From: Actinomycetospora endophytica
GTDB lineage: Bacteria; Actinomycetota; Actinomycetes; Mycobacteriales; Pseudonocardiaceae
Assembly: GCF_021026375.1 (NCBI RefSeq)
Contig: NZ_JAJNDB010000001.1
Span: 1,178,001-1,242,000 of the forward strand
DNA length: 64,000 nucleotides
Reading direction: 5' to 3'
Each line of letters opens with the position of its first letter. The first letter of the stretch is position 1. Both the position numbers and the translations under genes were made by a program. Shown piece after piece: positions 33,544-45,381 of this stretch. The notes beneath the pieces were generated by a model, which was not told the DNA's origin, did no database searches, and worked only from the letters and a program-made list of their open reading frames with translations.

Positions 33544-34127
33544 CCGAGACCGAGATCCGGGAGCCCGAGCAACGACCGGTACGGCACGCCCCGGCTCTCG
33601 ATCACCTCGGCCGCCCCGGTGGCCCGATCCACGATCGTCGCGATCCCGACCACCTCGGCGCCCGCCTCCCGCAGCGCGTCCAGCGCCGTGACCGGGCTGT
33701 CGCCGGTCGTCGAGGTGTCCTCCACGACGAGGACCCGGCGCCCGACGACGTCCGGACCCTCGATCCGTCGCTGCATGCCGTGCGCCTTGGCCTCCTTGCG
33801 CACGACGAACGAGTCCACCGGCGCGCCCGGGGCGTGCATGATCGCGGCACCCACGGGGTCGGCGCCCATGGTCAGCCCGCCCGCGGCGTCGTAGGCCCAG
33901 TCGGCGGTCATCTCGCGGAGCAGCCGACCGATCAGCGGCGCGGCCTCGTGGTGGAGGCTGATCCGGCGCATGTCGACGTAGTAGTCGGCCTCCCGCCCGG
34001 AGGACAGCGTCACACGGCCGTGCACCACGGCGAGCTCACGGGCCAGGACGGCGAGGCGGTCGCGGGCGGCGGGGTCCACGTCCGGGCCACCGCCGACGGC
34101 GGCCCGCGTGGTGAGGGCGTCGCTCAT
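33540..34127 (-). CDS. pyrE: Orotate phosphoribosyltransferase
   Basis: PyrE joins orotate to PRPP to give OMP in pyrimidine synthesis. The PRPP motif VLVVEDTSTTGDSP is near residue 125, the flexible loop with lysines FVVRKEAKAHG at about 108, and LSSGREADYYVDMRRI at the N-terminal hood. The length of 195 aa is normal. The ATG at 34127 has GGAG 10 bases upstream; an ATG three codons earlier is too close to that site. The downstream RNA methyltransferase gene overlaps by ATGA. No other pyr gene is near. Confidence 0.93.
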   Translation of the reverse strand: MSDALTTRAAVGGGPDVDPAARDRLAVLARELAVVHGRVTLSSGREADYYVDMRRISLHHEAAPLIGRLLREMTADWAYDAAGGLTMGADPVGAAIMHAPGAPVDSFVVRKEAKAHGMQRRIEGPDVVGRRVLVVEDTSTTGDSPVTALDALREAGAEVVGIATIVDRATGAAEVIESRGVPYRSLLGLPDLGLG

Positions 34128-34165
34128 GGCCGTCATTCTCCGCCGGGGTCGGGACGGCGGGCGGT

Positions 34166-34963
34166 TCAGCCCCGTCCGGAGCCGCTGCGCCGCGCGAGTA
34201 CCTGGACGATCCGCAGCGGCGCGAGGCGGCTCACGGTCACGATCGCCTTGTAGACCGCCCCCGGCACCGAGAGCGCCCTGCGCTTCGCGAAGTCCTCGAG
34301 CGCGTCGGCGACCACCCGGTCCGCCTCCAGCCACAGGAATCCCGGCCCGCTGCGCTCCTGGCCGAGCCGCGCGTGGAACTCGGTCTTCGTGTAGCCCGGG
34401 CACAGCGCCATGACGTGGACCCCGGTGCCCGCGACCGACATGAACAGGTTCTGCGAGAGCTGCGTCAGGTAGGCCTTGCCCGCACCGTAGACCGAGCCGC
34501 GGCCCGGCAGGAACCCGGCGACGCTCGACAGGTTGATCACACCGCCGCGGCCGCGCTCGATCATCCCGGGCAGCGCCGCCCGGCACAGCAGCAGCACGCT
34601 GGTGACGTTGACCTCGTGGTTCGCCGCGAGCACGGCCGGGTCGGTGCCGACGAACTCGCCCGCCGTCGCGTAGCCCGCGTTGTTGACCAGCAGGTCGACC
34701 GGTGCCTCGTCGACGGCGGGCTCGGCGAGCCTGCGTTCGACGCGGGCGCGCGCGGCCGGGTCGGCGAGGTCGGCCACCAGGACGTCGGCACGGGTCCCCC
34801 GGGCCCCGAGCCGGTCGGCGAGCGCCCGGAGACGGACCTCGTCACGCGCTACCAGGACGACGTCGTACCCCTGGTCGGCGAGCTGGACCGCGAACTCCGT
34901 CCCCAGGCCCGAACTGGCACCGGTGACGAGGGCGGTGGGACGTGAGGAGGACGCGCCCGTCAT
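34166..34963 (-). CDS. Short-chain dehydrogenase/reductase (SDR)
   Basis: This is a classical SDR of 265 residues: TGASSGLGTEFA binds NAD(P), NNAG is near residue 90, and YGAGKAYL carries the catalytic Tyr and Lys. The charged end of strand 2, LVARDEVRL, favours NADP. The group resembles DltE/KR-like dehydrogenases that reduce acyl chains or hydroxysteroids, but the substrate is unknown. Its ATG overlaps the stop of the upstream membrane protein gene (ATGA), so the two are co-translated. It is not related by position to the SDR pair of the CoM locus. Confidence 0.85.
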   Translation of the reverse strand: MTGASSSRPTALVTGASSGLGTEFAVQLADQGYDVVLVARDEVRLRALADRLGARGTRADVLVADLADPAARARVERRLAEPAVDEAPVDLLVNNAGYATAGEFVGTDPAVLAANHEVNVTSVLLLCRAALPGMIERGRGGVINLSSVAGFLPGRGSVYGAGKAYLTQLSQNLFMSVAGTGVHVMALCPGYTKTEFHARLGQERSGPGFLWLEADRVVADALEDFAKRRALSVPGAVYKAIVTVSRLAPLRIVQVLARRSGSGRG

Positions 34964-36114
34964 CGTCCGCGGAAGGGGCCGCTGCGCCAGGTGCTGCCCT
35001 TCGACGAGCGCGGCTCGGACGGGCTGTCGGTGTCGGGGTCGTCCTGCTCGAGGTCGTAGGGGATGTCGCCGGGGCGCTCCCGGTGGGTCGGCTCGGAGCC
35101 GGCGCGCGAGTACGGGCTGGCGTCCTCCTCGCCGGCCGCGAACCGCTCGAGCTCCTCGTCGTAGTCCTCGTCGTCGTCCTCGTTCGGCCGAGCGGCGCCC
35201 CGGCCGGTGTCCCGGCTCGGCCCGCGGTCGGAGCCTCGACCCCGATCCGAGCCGCGGTCGTCCGGGCGGCCCGAGCCGCCGCGCGATCCGCCGCCGATCG
35301 TGCTGGTCGGCGCGTCGTCGACGCGGGAGCTCCGCACGCTGGTGGTGGGGGCGTCGTCGTCGGCACCCGCCCCGCGCACGGTCGTGGTCGGCGTGTCGTC
35401 GCCGCGGGCCGAGCGCGCGCCCACGACCGCCGTCGCGGCCTCGTCGGCCGGGCTCCCGGCGGCCTCCTCGCGCGAGCCGCCGCCCTCGACGGCCTCCTTG
35501 ATGGCCGCGGACACGTCGACCAGCGACTCGATGAGCCCCTCGACGCGGTCCGGGTCGGCGTCCGGCTCGATGGAGGCCAGCACCCAGGTGTCCTCGGCCC
35601 AGACCAGCGGGACGTCGGCGCCCACGCGGTCGGCCGTGTCGGTGACCTGGCGCGTCAGCAGCCGGCGGCCCTCCAGCGCGTTGCTGACGAACGCGTACCG
35701 GCGACCGACCTGACCCAGGTTGTCGAGCTCGTCGTCGTCCGGCCGCGGCGACTCGGGCAGCCGCAGCTCGATCGCGACCGGCACCGCGACCGTGCCGCGC
35801 ACCGCGGCCACCGTCGCGACGGTCTCGCCGTCCTGCTCCTGGTCGAAGATGCAGCCGAGGCGGCGGCCCCCGGGGCCGGGCACCGCGCCCGTCGCGATGT
35901 CGTAGGCGTGGCGTGGGCCGTCTCCGCGCAGCGTGCCGTAGCGCCACGCGTGCGGCGGTGAGGACAGCGCGTCGGTGAACTCCCAGCCCTTCGACGCCGC
36001 CCAGTCACGCCGGCCGTTACCCCGGCGGGTGGGGCGCGCGCGGTCGTACCAGAGCAGCAGCGCGCCGCCGGCTGCGGCGGCGAGCGCCACGACGAACCAG
36101 ATCCAGGCAGGCAC
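34960..36114 (-). CDS. Membrane-anchored protein with disordered acidic tail (384 aa)
   Basis: VPAWIWFVVALAAAAGGALLL forms an N-terminal membrane anchor whose hydrophobic core is under 20 residues. A folded domain follows at about 40-190, with WAASKGWEF and RRLGCIFDQEQDGETVATV; it resembles an actinobacterial family found beside DNA- or envelope-related genes but has no known role. From about residue 200 on the protein is low-complexity, with repeats around APTTTVRGAGADDDAPTTSV, Thr-rich blocks that could be phosphorylated by Ser/Thr kinases (inference), and long Asp/Glu/Arg tracts. The GTG at 36114 is the only start that keeps the anchor whole. It is coupled by ATGA to the SDR gene. Confidence 0.7.
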   Translation of the reverse strand: MPAWIWFVVALAAAAGGALLLWYDRARPTRRGNGRRDWAASKGWEFTDALSSPPHAWRYGTLRGDGPRHAYDIATGAVPGPGGRRLGCIFDQEQDGETVATVAAVRGTVAVPVAIELRLPESPRPDDDELDNLGQVGRRYAFVSNALEGRRLLTRQVTDTADRVGADVPLVWAEDTWVLASIEPDADPDRVEGLIESLVDVSAAIKEAVEGGGSREEAAGSPADEAATAVVGARSARGDDTPTTTVRGAGADDDAPTTSVRSSRVDDAPTSTIGGGSRGGSGRPDDRGSDRGRGSDRGPSRDTGRGAARPNEDDDEDYDEELERFAAGEEDASPYSRAGSEPTHRERPGDIPYDLEQDDPDTDSPSEPRSSKGSTWRSGPFRGR

Positions 36115-36241
36115 CCGGCGAGCGTACGGCCTGCCCCCGACACCACCGGGGGAGGACACTCGGCGCGGCGTCGCATTTCCCGCCCGGGGATCCGGCTGGT
36201 CAGGGCCGGTGCGCCTCGCGGAGCCCCGATAGGGTCGGACC

Positions 36242-37894
<1,653 letters not shown>

Positions 37895-37997
37895 GCGGCG
37901 CGTTCCTCGGCGCGAGGGGTACGCCAGGCATCCCGGAGCCCGGCTGATCATGCGCCACGTGCCCCTCGTCGAACGGCCGCCCCGCCCCGAACATGAG

Positions 37998-38096
37998 CGA
38001 AGGGCCCCTCCGCTCGAACAGATCGAGCGAAGGGGCCCTTCGGTCGGAACGCGAGGGGAGGATCCGGCCGCTAGAACCGCATCAGGGTTCCCCTCG
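37998..38096. terminator. Two tandem hairpins between ABC-F and clpB (palindrome family 2, copy 1)
   Basis: The first hairpin has 20-base arms at 37998-38017 and 38023-38042 with one mismatch and a 5-base loop; its core is CGAAGGGCCCCT against AGGGGCCCTTCG. The same element recurs at 58548-58598. The second hairpin has arms CGAGGGGA (38052-38059) and TCCCCTCG (38089-38096), like the fba hairpin. Lying between two convergent genes, they should end transcription from both sides. Confidence 0.75.
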
Positions 38097-38121
38097 TGCG
38101 AGAGCGGAACGGCTCCCGCAC

Positions 38122-40716
38122 CTACTCGGCGCGGACCACCGACAGCGCGCCCGCCCCGGCTTCGGCGTCCTTGTCGAGGTCGACCCGCACCGTGTCGCCC
38201 TCGCGGACCCCGCCGCCGAGCAGCTCACGGGCGAGCTGGTCGCCGATCGCGGACTGCACCAGCCGGCGCAGCGGCCGTGCCCCGTAGACCGGGTCGAAGC
38301 CCTGCAGGGCCAGCCACTCCTTCGCCGCGTCGCTGACCTCCAGCGTGAGTCGCCGCCCGGCCAACCGGCCGGCCAACCGCTGGATCTGGATGTCGACGAT
38401 CGAGGTCAGCTCCTCGGTCGAGAGGGCGTGGAACACCACGACGTCGTCGAGCCGGTTGAGGAACTCCGGCTTGAACGAGCGCTTCACGACCTCCATGACC
38501 CGGTCGCGACGGCCGTCGTCGTCGAGCGACGTGTCGGTCAGCGCGGCCGACCCGAGGTTCGAGGTCAGCACCAGGATCGCGTTCCGGAAGTCCACCGTGC
38601 GGCCCTGGCCGTCGGTGAGGCGCCCGTCGTCGAGGACCTGCAGCAGTACGTCGAACACGTCGGGGTGCGCCTTCTCGACCTCGTCGAGCAGCACCACGGA
38701 GTACGGCCGGCGCCGGACGGCCTCGGTGAGCTGGCCGCCCTGGTCGTAGCCGACGTACCCGGGGGGCGCGCCGACGAGCCGGGCGACGGAGTGCTTCTCG
38801 CCGTACTCGCTCATGTCGATGCGGATCATGGCCCGCTCGTCGTCGAACAGGAACGCGGCGAGCGCCTTGGCCAGCTCGGTCTTCCCGACGCCCGTGGGGC
38901 CGAGGAAGAGGAACGAGCCGGTCGGCCGGTCGGGGTCGGCGATGCCGGCTCGGGTCCGGCGCACCGCGTCGGACACCGCGCGCACGGCCTCCTCCTGGCC
39001 GACGACGCGCCCGGCCAGGTCGCCCTCCATGCGCAGCAGCTTCTGGGTCTCGCCCTCGAGCAGCCGGCCGGCGGGGATGCCGGTCCACGCGGAGACGACG
39101 TCGGCCACGTCGTCCGGGCCGACCTCCTCCTGGAGCATCAGCGGGCCGGTCGAGGTGGCCGACTCGGCCGCCTCGAGCTGCTTCTCGACCTCCGGGATGC
39201 GGCTGTAGCGCAGGCGGGCGACCGACTCGTAGTTCCCGTCCCGCTCGGCCCGGGCCTCCTCGCCGCGCAGCGTCTCGAGCTGCTCCTTGAGATCGCGCGT
39301 CGAGTTGATCGACTCCTTCTCACCCGTCCAGCGGGCGGTCAGGGCGTCGAGCTCCTCGCGCTTCTCGGCGAGCTCGGCCCGCAGCGCCACGAGCCGCTCG
39401 GCGGAGGCGGCGTCGGACTCCTTGGCCAGCGCCATCTCCTCGATCTCGAGGCGGCGCACCGCGCGCTCCACCTCGTCGATCTCCACCGGCCGCGAGTCGA
39501 TCTCCATGCGCAGCCGCGAGCTGGCCTCGTCGACCAGGTCGATCGCCTTGTCCGGCAGGAACCGGGCGGTGATGTAGCGGTCGGAGAGCGCCGCGGCGGC
39601 GACGAGGGCGGCGTCGGTGATCCGCACGCCGTGGTGCACCTCGTAGCGCTCCTTGAGCCCGCGCAGGATGCCGACGGTGTCCTCCACCGACGGCTCGCCG
39701 ACGAGGACCTGCTGGAAGCGGCGCTCGAGCGCAGGATCGGACTCGATGTGCTTGCGGTACTCGTCGAGCGTCGTCGCGCCGACCATCCGCAGCTCGCCGC
39801 GCGCCAGCATCGGCTTGATCATGTTGCCGGCGTCCATGGCGGACTCGCCGGTCGCGCCGGCGCCGACGATCGTGTGCAGCTCGTCGATGAACGTGATGAC
39901 CTGGCCCGCGGAGTCGGTGATCTCGCCGAGGACGGCCTTGAGCCGCTCCTCGAACTCACCGCGGTACTTGGCGCCGGCGACCATCGAGCCGAGGTCGAGC
40001 GCGACGACCTTCTTGTCCCGCAGCGACTCGGGGACGTCACCCGCGACGATGCGCTGCGCGAGCCCCTCGACGATCGCGGTCTTGCCCACGCCGGGCTCGC
40101 CGATCAGGACCGGGTTGTTCTTCGTGCGCCGGGAGAGGACCTGCACGACGCGACGGATCTCGGCGTCGCGGCCGACCACCGGGTCGAGCGCCCCGGACCG
40201 GGCACGCTCCGTCAGATCCTGTCCGTACTTCTCGAGCGCCTGGAAGGTGCCCTCGGGGTCGGGTGAGGTGACGCGCGCGGAGCCGCGGACCTTGCCGAAC
40301 GCCTCCTGCAGCGCCTCGGCCGTCGCCCCGTGCCGCTTGAGGATCTCGGCGGTCCGCCCGCCCGTGGCGGCCACGCCGACGAGCAGGTGCTCGGTCGAGA
40401 CGTACTCGTCGCCCATGTCGGCGGCCAGCTGCTGGGCGTGCGCGAGGACGCGTGCCGAGTCCCCGTCGAACTGCGGGGCGGACACGCTGGAGCCGGTCGC
40501 GCTCGGCATCGAGGCGATCAGTCGCTCGGCCTCGGCGCGGACGGCGGCGGGGTCGGCGGACACCGCCTTGAGCAGGGGCGTCGTGATCCCGTCGGTCTGG
40601 TCGAGGAGAGCGACGACGAGGTGGGCGGGGGAGACCTGCGGGTTCCCCGACGCGGTGGCGGCGCGGACCGCGGCGGACACCGCCTGCTGGGTGCGCGTCG
40701 TCGGCGAGAAGTCCAT
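38122..40716 (-). CDS. clpB: ATP-dependent chaperone ClpB
   Basis: ClpB is the disaggregase that works with DnaK. The 864-residue protein has the N-terminal Clp repeat domain (residues 1-150), a first AAA+ module with [18 protein letters not shown], a coiled-coil M-domain at about 410-520, and a second AAA+ module with [26 protein letters not shown] and [14 protein letters not shown] are the two Walker B regions. ATG 40716 begins [14 protein letters not shown], usual for actinobacterial ClpB. A HAIR-like operator lies upstream at 40853-40873, so HspR control is likely. Confidence 0.95.
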   Translation of the reverse strand: MDFSPTTRTQQAVSAAVRAATASGNPQVSPAHLVVALLDQTDGITTPLLKAVSADPAAVRAEAERLIASMPSATGSSVSAPQFDGDSARVLAHAQQLAADMGDEYVSTEHLLVGVAATGGRTAEILKRHGATAEALQEAFGKVRGSARVTSPDPEGTFQALEKYGQDLTERARSGALDPVVGRDAEIRRVVQVLSRRTKNNPVLIGEPGVGKTAIVEGLAQRIVAGDVPESLRDKKVVALDLGSMVAGAKYRGEFEERLKAVLGEITDSAGQVITFIDELHTIVGAGATGESAMDAGNMIKPMLARGELRMVGATTLDEYRKHIESDPALERRFQQVLVGEPSVEDTVGILRGLKERYEVHHGVRITDAALVAAAALSDRYITARFLPDKAIDLVDEASSRLRMEIDSRPVEIDEVERAVRRLEIEEMALAKESDAASAERLVALRAELAEKREELDALTARWTGEKESINSTRDLKEQLETLRGEEARAERDGNYESVARLRYSRIPEVEKQLEAAESATSTGPLMLQEEVGPDDVADVVSAWTGIPAGRLLEGETQKLLRMEGDLAGRVVGQEEAVRAVSDAVRRTRAGIADPDRPTGSFLFLGPTGVGKTELAKALAAFLFDDERAMIRIDMSEYGEKHSVARLVGAPPGYVGYDQGGQLTEAVRRRPYSVVLLDEVEKAHPDVFDVLLQVLDDGRLTDGQGRTVDFRNAILVLTSNLGSAALTDTSLDDDGRRDRVMEVVKRSFKPEFLNRLDDVVVFHALSTEELTSIVDIQIQRLAGRLAGRRLTLEVSDAAKEWLALQGFDPVYGARPLRRLVQSAIGDQLARELLGGGVREGDTVRVDLDKDAEAGAGALSVVRAE

Positions 40717-40852
40717 CTGCCTGTGCCTTTCTGCGACCCGGTCCCTGGCCGGGTCCGAGGTACTCGGTGATCGTGTGTGGTCGAACGCCGTGGGGCGTGG
40801 CCGACGCGCCGGGAACGCGGCGTCGACCGTTGTTGGGGACAGCGCCCGCAGA

Positions 40853-40873
40853 GTTGCGTCTATTCCGCTCAAG
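40853..40873. promoter_or_regulatory. Candidate HAIR (HspR-binding) site upstream of clpB
   Basis: GTTGCGT-N7-GCTCAAG fits the HAIR consensus CTTGAGT-N7-ACTCAAG at 5 of 7 and 6 of 7 positions with exact spacing. It lies about 140 bases before the clpB start on the opposite side of the gap shared with the flavohaemoprotein-like gene, so both could be affected. The remaining part of the 304-base gap (40717-41020) shows no other clear feature. Confidence 0.5.
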
Positions 40874-41020
40874 TCATGGGGGTTTTGACGTTCCGGACAT
40901 CCCGGTCAGTACCGTGAGTGACAAATCGGGGACGGTGCGCCGCTCCCTGGCACGCTCTGTCATGCTGACCCCGACTCGGGCGAGGGACGGGACCTCGCCG
41001 GGGAACGAGGGGAGTTCGGC

Positions 41021-42769
41021 ATGTCGGCGGAACCTGCCGAGCCGATCGGCCCAGCCGTGCCGAGGGGCAGGGCTGCGCGCGAGGGCGGGACGGGTGCGGA
41101 CGAGGTCTCCGCACCCGCCGAGGACCCCGCTTCGGGCGAGACACCCCAGGACCGCGGCCGGGTGCTGCGCCTGGTTCCCGCCGCGCCGAGGCCCACCGCG
41201 CTGGCCACACCCCCCACCGTGCCGCCTCCCCCGGAGGCGATGCCCACCGCCCCGCTGCCCACCCCTGGGCCGCGCATCCCGTCCGCGGCCGCGCCCCGCC
41301 AGGTCCCCGACGACGCCCGCACCGCCGTGGTGCCCCGTGTCACCGACGAGGCACGTCCCGACGACGCCGAGGGCGCTCCCGTCACGCCCCGCCCGGCCGC
41401 TCCCGAGCCGGAGATCGCCCCCGAGCCCGCGTTCACCGCCGAGCCCGAGTTCGCCCCCGAGCCCGCGGCCGCTCCCCGGCCCGAGGTCACCCGCCGGCCC
41501 GAGGTCGACACGACGACGGCGGCCCCGGTCCCCGAGGCCCCGAAGGCCCCCGCACAGGCGCCGACCCCGGCGCGAGCCCAGGCCCCCGCGCGGACCCCCC
41601 GGCCCGAGGCCACCACCCCGCTCGCCTCGCCCCGGTCGGACGCGGCCCGCGCCGGCGAGGCCGTGCGCGCGGTGTGGTCGCGCCTCGACGACCAGGAGGA
41701 CGACCTCGCCCACTGGTTCGCCGCGCTGCTCTTCAGCCTCGCCCCCGGCCTGCGCGCGCACTTCCCCACCCAGGCCGACCGGGCGGCCCGCCGGCTGCTG
41801 CGCGCCTCGATCGCCGCGATGTCCGCGGTCGACCGCCCGCAGGAGCTCGCGAGCGCCGTCGAGACCCTGGCCAAGGAGACGCGCGCCCTCGGGCTCGACG
41901 CCTCGGCCGACGAACCGGTCGGCGTGGCGCTCGTCGGCGCGGTCCGGGAGTTCGCGGGCGAGCTGTGGGCCCCCGGGGCCGACGCCGCCTGGAGCCTCGC
42001 CTACTCGCTGGCCGCCGAGCCCGCGCGCCGCCGCGCGGCGACCATGCCCGGCGTCGTCACCGGCACCGTGGTCGCCCACCGGCGGCTGAGCTGGGATCTC
42101 GCAGTCATCACCGTGGCCCCCGACGAGCCGGTCGACTACCGGCCCGGCCAGTGGGTCACCGTCGAGGTGCCGCAGCGCCCGCGGATGTGGCGGCGCCTCA
42201 CCCCGGCCGGTGCGCCCCGCGCGGACGGCCTGCTCGAGTTCCACGTGCGTGCCGTGGAGGGCGGTTGGGTCAGCCGCAGCCTCGTCGCGCACAGCCAGTG
42301 CGGCGAGCAGTGGCGGATCGGCCCCGCCGAGGGCGACCTCGACGCGGACGTCACCGCCGAGCGCGAGCTGCTGATCGTCGCGGGCGGCACCGGGGCGTCC
42401 GTCGCCCTGGCGCTCTGCGACGACCTCGCCGCGCAGGCCGCGCAGGGCGTCGACGTCCGGCCGACCACGGTGATCGTCGGGGGCCGCACCCCGGAGGACC
42501 TGCACACGCTGGACCGCTTCGCCGCGATCGCCGACGACGCGCCGTGGCTGGCGGTCGTCGGGGCCTGCGAGTCGGACCCGCTCGACCTCGAGCTCGCGCC
42601 GGGCACCGTCGTCGAGGCCGTCACCCGCGCCGGGCAGTGGCTCTCCCACGACGTCGTGCTGGCCGGCTCGCCGGAGATGATCCGGGCGACCACGGCCGCG
42701 TTGCTGGTCGACGGCACGCCGCTGGACCGGATCCACTACGACCCCTTCACCGAGGGCGACGAGGACTGA
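41021..42769 (+). CDS. Flavohaemoprotein-like oxidoreductase with degenerate globin domain
   Basis: Residues 1-205 are a disordered Pro/Ala/Glu-rich extension. About 210-335 look like a globin fold (LFSLAPGLRAHFPTQADRAA), and 340-582 form an FNR-like reductase: YRPGQWVTVEVP and a changed FAD site RMWRRLTPA, then the NAD motif VAGGTGASVALAL and DVVLAGSPEMI. In true flavohaemoglobins the helix-F histidine follows a lysine before the LG segment; here that place reads LAKETRALGL (about residue 285), so the proximal haem ligand seems lost. Nitric oxide dioxygenase activity is therefore doubtful. The ATG follows GAGGGGAG. It is divergent from clpB, and its stop is 6 bases from the convergent hspR gene. 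Confidence 0.75.
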   Translation: MSAEPAEPIGPAVPRGRAAREGGTGADEVSAPAEDPASGETPQDRGRVLRLVPAAPRPTALATPPTVPPPPEAMPTAPLPTPGPRIPSAAAPRQVPDDARTAVVPRVTDEARPDDAEGAPVTPRPAAPEPEIAPEPAFTAEPEFAPEPAAAPRPEVTRRPEVDTTTAAPVPEAPKAPAQAPTPARAQAPARTPRPEATTPLASPRSDAARAGEAVRAVWSRLDDQEDDLAHWFAALLFSLAPGLRAHFPTQADRAARRLLRASIAAMSAVDRPQELASAVETLAKETRALGLDASADEPVGVALVGAVREFAGELWAPGADAAWSLAYSLAAEPARRRAATMPGVVTGTVVAHRRLSWDLAVITVAPDEPVDYRPGQWVTVEVPQRPRMWRRLTPAGAPRADGLLEFHVRAVEGGWVSRSLVAHSQCGEQWRIGPAEGDLDADVTAERELLIVAGGTGASVALALCDDLAAQAAQGVDVRPTTVIVGGRTPEDLHTLDRFAAIADDAPWLAVVGACESDPLDLELAPGTVVEAVTRAGQWLSHDVVLAGSPEMIRATTAALLVDGTPLDRIHYDPFTEGDED

Positions 42770-42775
42770 GCGGCG

Positions 42776-43297
42776 TCACTGGGCGCCGTCGTCGTCCACG
42801 GGCGGTTCGTCGGCCGGCGGACCGGCCGCCCGGCGGCCGGGCTGCCAGACCACGACGGACTGGGTCCGCCGCACCGGCAGCAGGTCCCCGCGCCGTCCGC
42901 CCTGGTCGGTGAGCGCCTGCAGCCGGGCCTGGGTGCGCGCGAGCTCGTCGGTGACCTCGGCGAGCCGGTCGGTGAGCTGGTCGACCTCGCGCTCGAGCTC
43001 GATGATCCGCTTGATGCCGGCGAGGTTGACGCCCTCCTCCTGGGAGAGCCGCTGCACCTCGCGGAGCAGCGCGATGTCGCGCACCGAGTAGCGGCGGCCG
43101 CCGCCGCTCGCGCGGCCGGGCCGCACCAGGCCGATGCGGTCGTAGGAGCGCAGCGTCTGGGCGTGCATGCCGGAGAACTCGGCGGCGATGGAGATGACGA
43201 AGACCGGGGTGTCCTCGTCGGCCCACGACGGGAGCCCCGGGATCGCCGACCCGCCCGCGCCCCGGGCACCGTCGCCCGGGCCGCGACCGCCGGTCAC
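42776..43297 (-). CDS. hspR: Heat-shock repressor HspR (MerR family)
   Basis: HspR represses dnaK and clpB by binding HAIR sites, with DnaK as co-repressor. The MerR-type helix-turn-helix begins with [20 protein letters not shown] and continues [19 protein letters not shown]; a coiled coil ([18 protein letters not shown]) follows. The 173-residue length includes a disordered 35-residue N-terminus and a basic/acidic tail. The GTG at 43297 overlaps the dnaJ stop (GTGA), so it is the last gene of the dnaK operon and closes a feedback loop. Confidence 0.92.
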   Translation of the reverse strand: MTGGRGPGDGARGAGGSAIPGLPSWADEDTPVFVISIAAEFSGMHAQTLRSYDRIGLVRPGRASGGGRRYSVRDIALLREVQRLSQEEGVNLAGIKRIIELEREVDQLTDRLAEVTDELARTQARLQALTDQGGRRGDLLPVRRTQSVVVWQPGRRAAGPPADEPPVDDDGAQ

Positions 43298-44553
43298 GAC
43301 GCCGCCTCCTTGCGGCCGGCCTCCGCCCGATCCGTCAGGTGGGCGCGGGGATCCTCGTCGGCGGTGGCCCGGGCGTAGGCGTCGAGCGCCTCGCTCGCCT
43401 CGGACGACAGCCGTGAGGGCACCGCGAGCTCGAGGGTCACGAGCAGGTCCCCGGTGTGCTCCTTGCGCTTCACGCCGCGCCCGCGGACCCGCAGGGTGCG
43501 CCCCGAGGAGCTGCCCGGCGGGACCTTGAGCGAGATGCGGCCGTCGAGGGTGGGGACCGCGACGGTGGCGCCGCGGACGAGCTCCGGGTAGGTCACCGGG
43601 AGCGTGAGCGTGAGGTCGTCCGGGTTCTTGGTCGACCGGCCGAACACCGCGTCCGCGGCCACGTGCACGACGACGTAGAGGTCGCCGGACGGCCCGCCGC
43701 TCGGTCCGGGCTGGCCCTTGCCCGCGAGCCGGATGCGCTTGCCGTCCTCGACGCCCGCGGGGATGCGGATCGTCAGGGTGCGCGGGCGGGAGCTCACGCC
43801 GTCGCCGCCGCACTCGGTGCAGGGGTCGTCGACGAGGTGGCCGGTGCCGCGGCAGTCCGGGCACGGCTCGCTGAACGCGAACGCGCCCTGGCTGCGCGAG
43901 ACGAGGCCGGCGCCGCCGCAGCGCGGGCACGTGCGGGGGGTGGTCCCCGGCTTGGCGCCGGAGCCCTCGCAGGTGCCGCAGCGCATCGGGGAGGTCAGCC
44001 GCAACGGCAGCGTCGCGCCGTTGACGGCCTCCGCGAAGTCGATGCGGACCTCGGTCTCGACGTCGGCGCCGCGACGCTGGCGCGGGCTCGACATGCCGCC
44101 GAGCCCGCCACCCATGCCACCGGTGGGGTCGGCCTGGCCGGCGCCACCGGCCCCGCCCATGCCACCGAAGATGCCGCCGAGCAGGTCACCGAGGCCACCG
44201 GCCCCGCCACCGCGCCCGCCGCCGCCGAACAGGTCGTTGACGTCGAACCCGCCCGGGGCGCTCGTCGCACCGCCGCGGCCGCCCCCGCCACCGAAGCCGC
44301 CGAAGCGACCGCCGCCGGCGAGCAGGGTGCGTGCCTCGTCGTACTCCGAGCGCTTGCCCGGGTCGGACAGGACGCCGTAGGCCTCACCGGCCGCCTTGAA
44401 CCGCGCCTCGGCCTTCTCGTCGCCGGGTTTGGTGTCGGGGTGGTTCTCCCGCGCGATCTTGCGGTAGGCCTTCTTGATGTCGTCCTGCGAGGCGTCCTTG
44501 GCGACGCCGAGCTCACGGTAGAAGTCCTTCTCGAGCCAGTCACGATTGGCCAT
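43294..44553 (-). CDS. dnaJ: Chaperone DnaJ
   Basis: DnaJ delivers substrates to DnaK and stimulates its ATPase. The J domain has [20 protein letters not shown] and the essential HPD in [12 protein letters not shown] Gly/Phe-rich region follows (residues 80-150). Four zinc-binding CxxCxGxG repeats are visible: [24 protein letters not shown] and CTECGGDG. The C-terminal substrate-binding domains are complete (419 aa). This is the dnaJ1 type that sits with dnaK. It overlaps hspR by GTGA, and a 96-base gap separates it from grpE. Confidence 0.96.
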   Translation of the reverse strand: MANRDWLEKDFYRELGVAKDASQDDIKKAYRKIARENHPDTKPGDEKAEARFKAAGEAYGVLSDPGKRSEYDEARTLLAGGGRFGGFGGGGGRGGATSAPGGFDVNDLFGGGGRGGGAGGLGDLLGGIFGGMGGAGGAGQADPTGGMGGGLGGMSSPRQRRGADVETEVRIDFAEAVNGATLPLRLTSPMRCGTCEGSGAKPGTTPRTCPRCGGAGLVSRSQGAFAFSEPCPDCRGTGHLVDDPCTECGGDGVSSRPRTLTIRIPAGVEDGKRIRLAGKGQPGPSGGPSGDLYVVVHVAADAVFGRSTKNPDDLTLTLPVTYPELVRGATVAVPTLDGRISLKVPPGSSSGRTLRVRGRGVKRKEHTGDLLVTLELAVPSRLSSEASEALDAYARATADEDPRAHLTDRAEAGRKEAAS

Positions 44554-44649
44554 CGTGGGTTCGTCCTCCCTCCCGCGAGCCCGGCGTGCGCGCGAGCCCT
44601 CTCGTCAGTGTCGATCCTCGCCCAGGAACGCGTCCTGTGCTGTCCTCCC

Positions 44650-45381
44650 TCAGGCCGACTCGCCGCCGCCCGCCGAACCGGTGCCCGCGGGCACCGCGTC
44701 CGGGTCGTGGTCGGTGACCTCGACCATGGCGGGCCGGAGGACCTTCTCGCCGAAGCGGTAGCCGCGGCGCATCACGGTGGTGACGGTCGGGCCGTCCACC
44801 TCCGCCGACGTGCCGTGGGCGACCGCCTCGTGCACCGACGGGTCGAACGCGTCGCCGACCTCGCCGAAGCCGGCCAGCCCGGCCCGCGTCAGGGTCTCGG
44901 TGAGCCGGTCGGCCACCACCTTGAACGGGCCGGTCAGGTCGCCGTGGGTGCCCGCGCGCTCGACGTCGTCGAGCACGGTGAGCAGCTCACCGGCCACCTG
45001 GGCCTTGGCGCCGTTGATCGTGGCCTCGCGGTCACGCTCCACCCGGCGCCGGTAGTTCGCGTACTCCGCCGACACCCGCTTCAGGTCGGCGGTGCGCTCC
45101 TCGAGCTCGGTGCGGAGCTGCGTGAGCTCGGGGTCCTGGTCGGTCGGGGCCTCGGCGGCGCCGTCCGAACCCGTCGTCGGCACCCCGCCGGCGGCGGCGT
45201 CCGGTGCCTGGTCGCCGTCGGCGGGCGCGCCCTCGACGGTGACGCCCTCCGCAGCGGCCTGCGGCTCCTGGACCGACTCGTCCTCCCGGACCTCGGTCGG
45301 GTCCTGCACGGTGACCTCCTCCTCGGGTCCACCGCGCCCGGCCGTGGGGCCGGGCGCGGCGCCGGTGTCCGGTCCGGTCAC
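44650..45381 (-). CDS. grpE: Nucleotide exchange factor GrpE
   Basis: GrpE releases ADP from DnaK. The protein (243 aa) has a long acidic, disordered N-terminus of about 95 residues, then the helical dimer region ([20 protein letters not shown]) and the beta domain with [10 protein letters not shown] and [17 protein letters not shown] at the C-terminal end. The GTG at 45381 overlaps the dnaK stop (GTGA). The acidic leader is longer than in enteric GrpE but usual for actinobacteria. Confidence 0.95.
   Translation of the reverse strand: MTGPDTGAAPGPTAGRGGPEEEVTVQDPTEVREDESVQEPQAAAEGVTVEGAPADGDQAPDAAAGGVPTTGSDGAAEAPTDQDPELTQLRTELEERTADLKRVSAEYANYRRRVERDREATINGAKAQVAGELLTVLDDVERAGTHGDLTGPFKVVADRLTETLTRAGLAGFGEVGDAFDPSVHEAVAHGTSAEVDGPTVTTVMRRGYRFGEKVLRPAMVEVTDHDPDAVPAGTGSAGGGESA

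Noticed and set aside
43298-43930. Extension of HspR upstream across dnaJ
   Set aside because: This is an antiframe reading of the dnaJ coding sequence; the MerR domain starts after GTG 43297.
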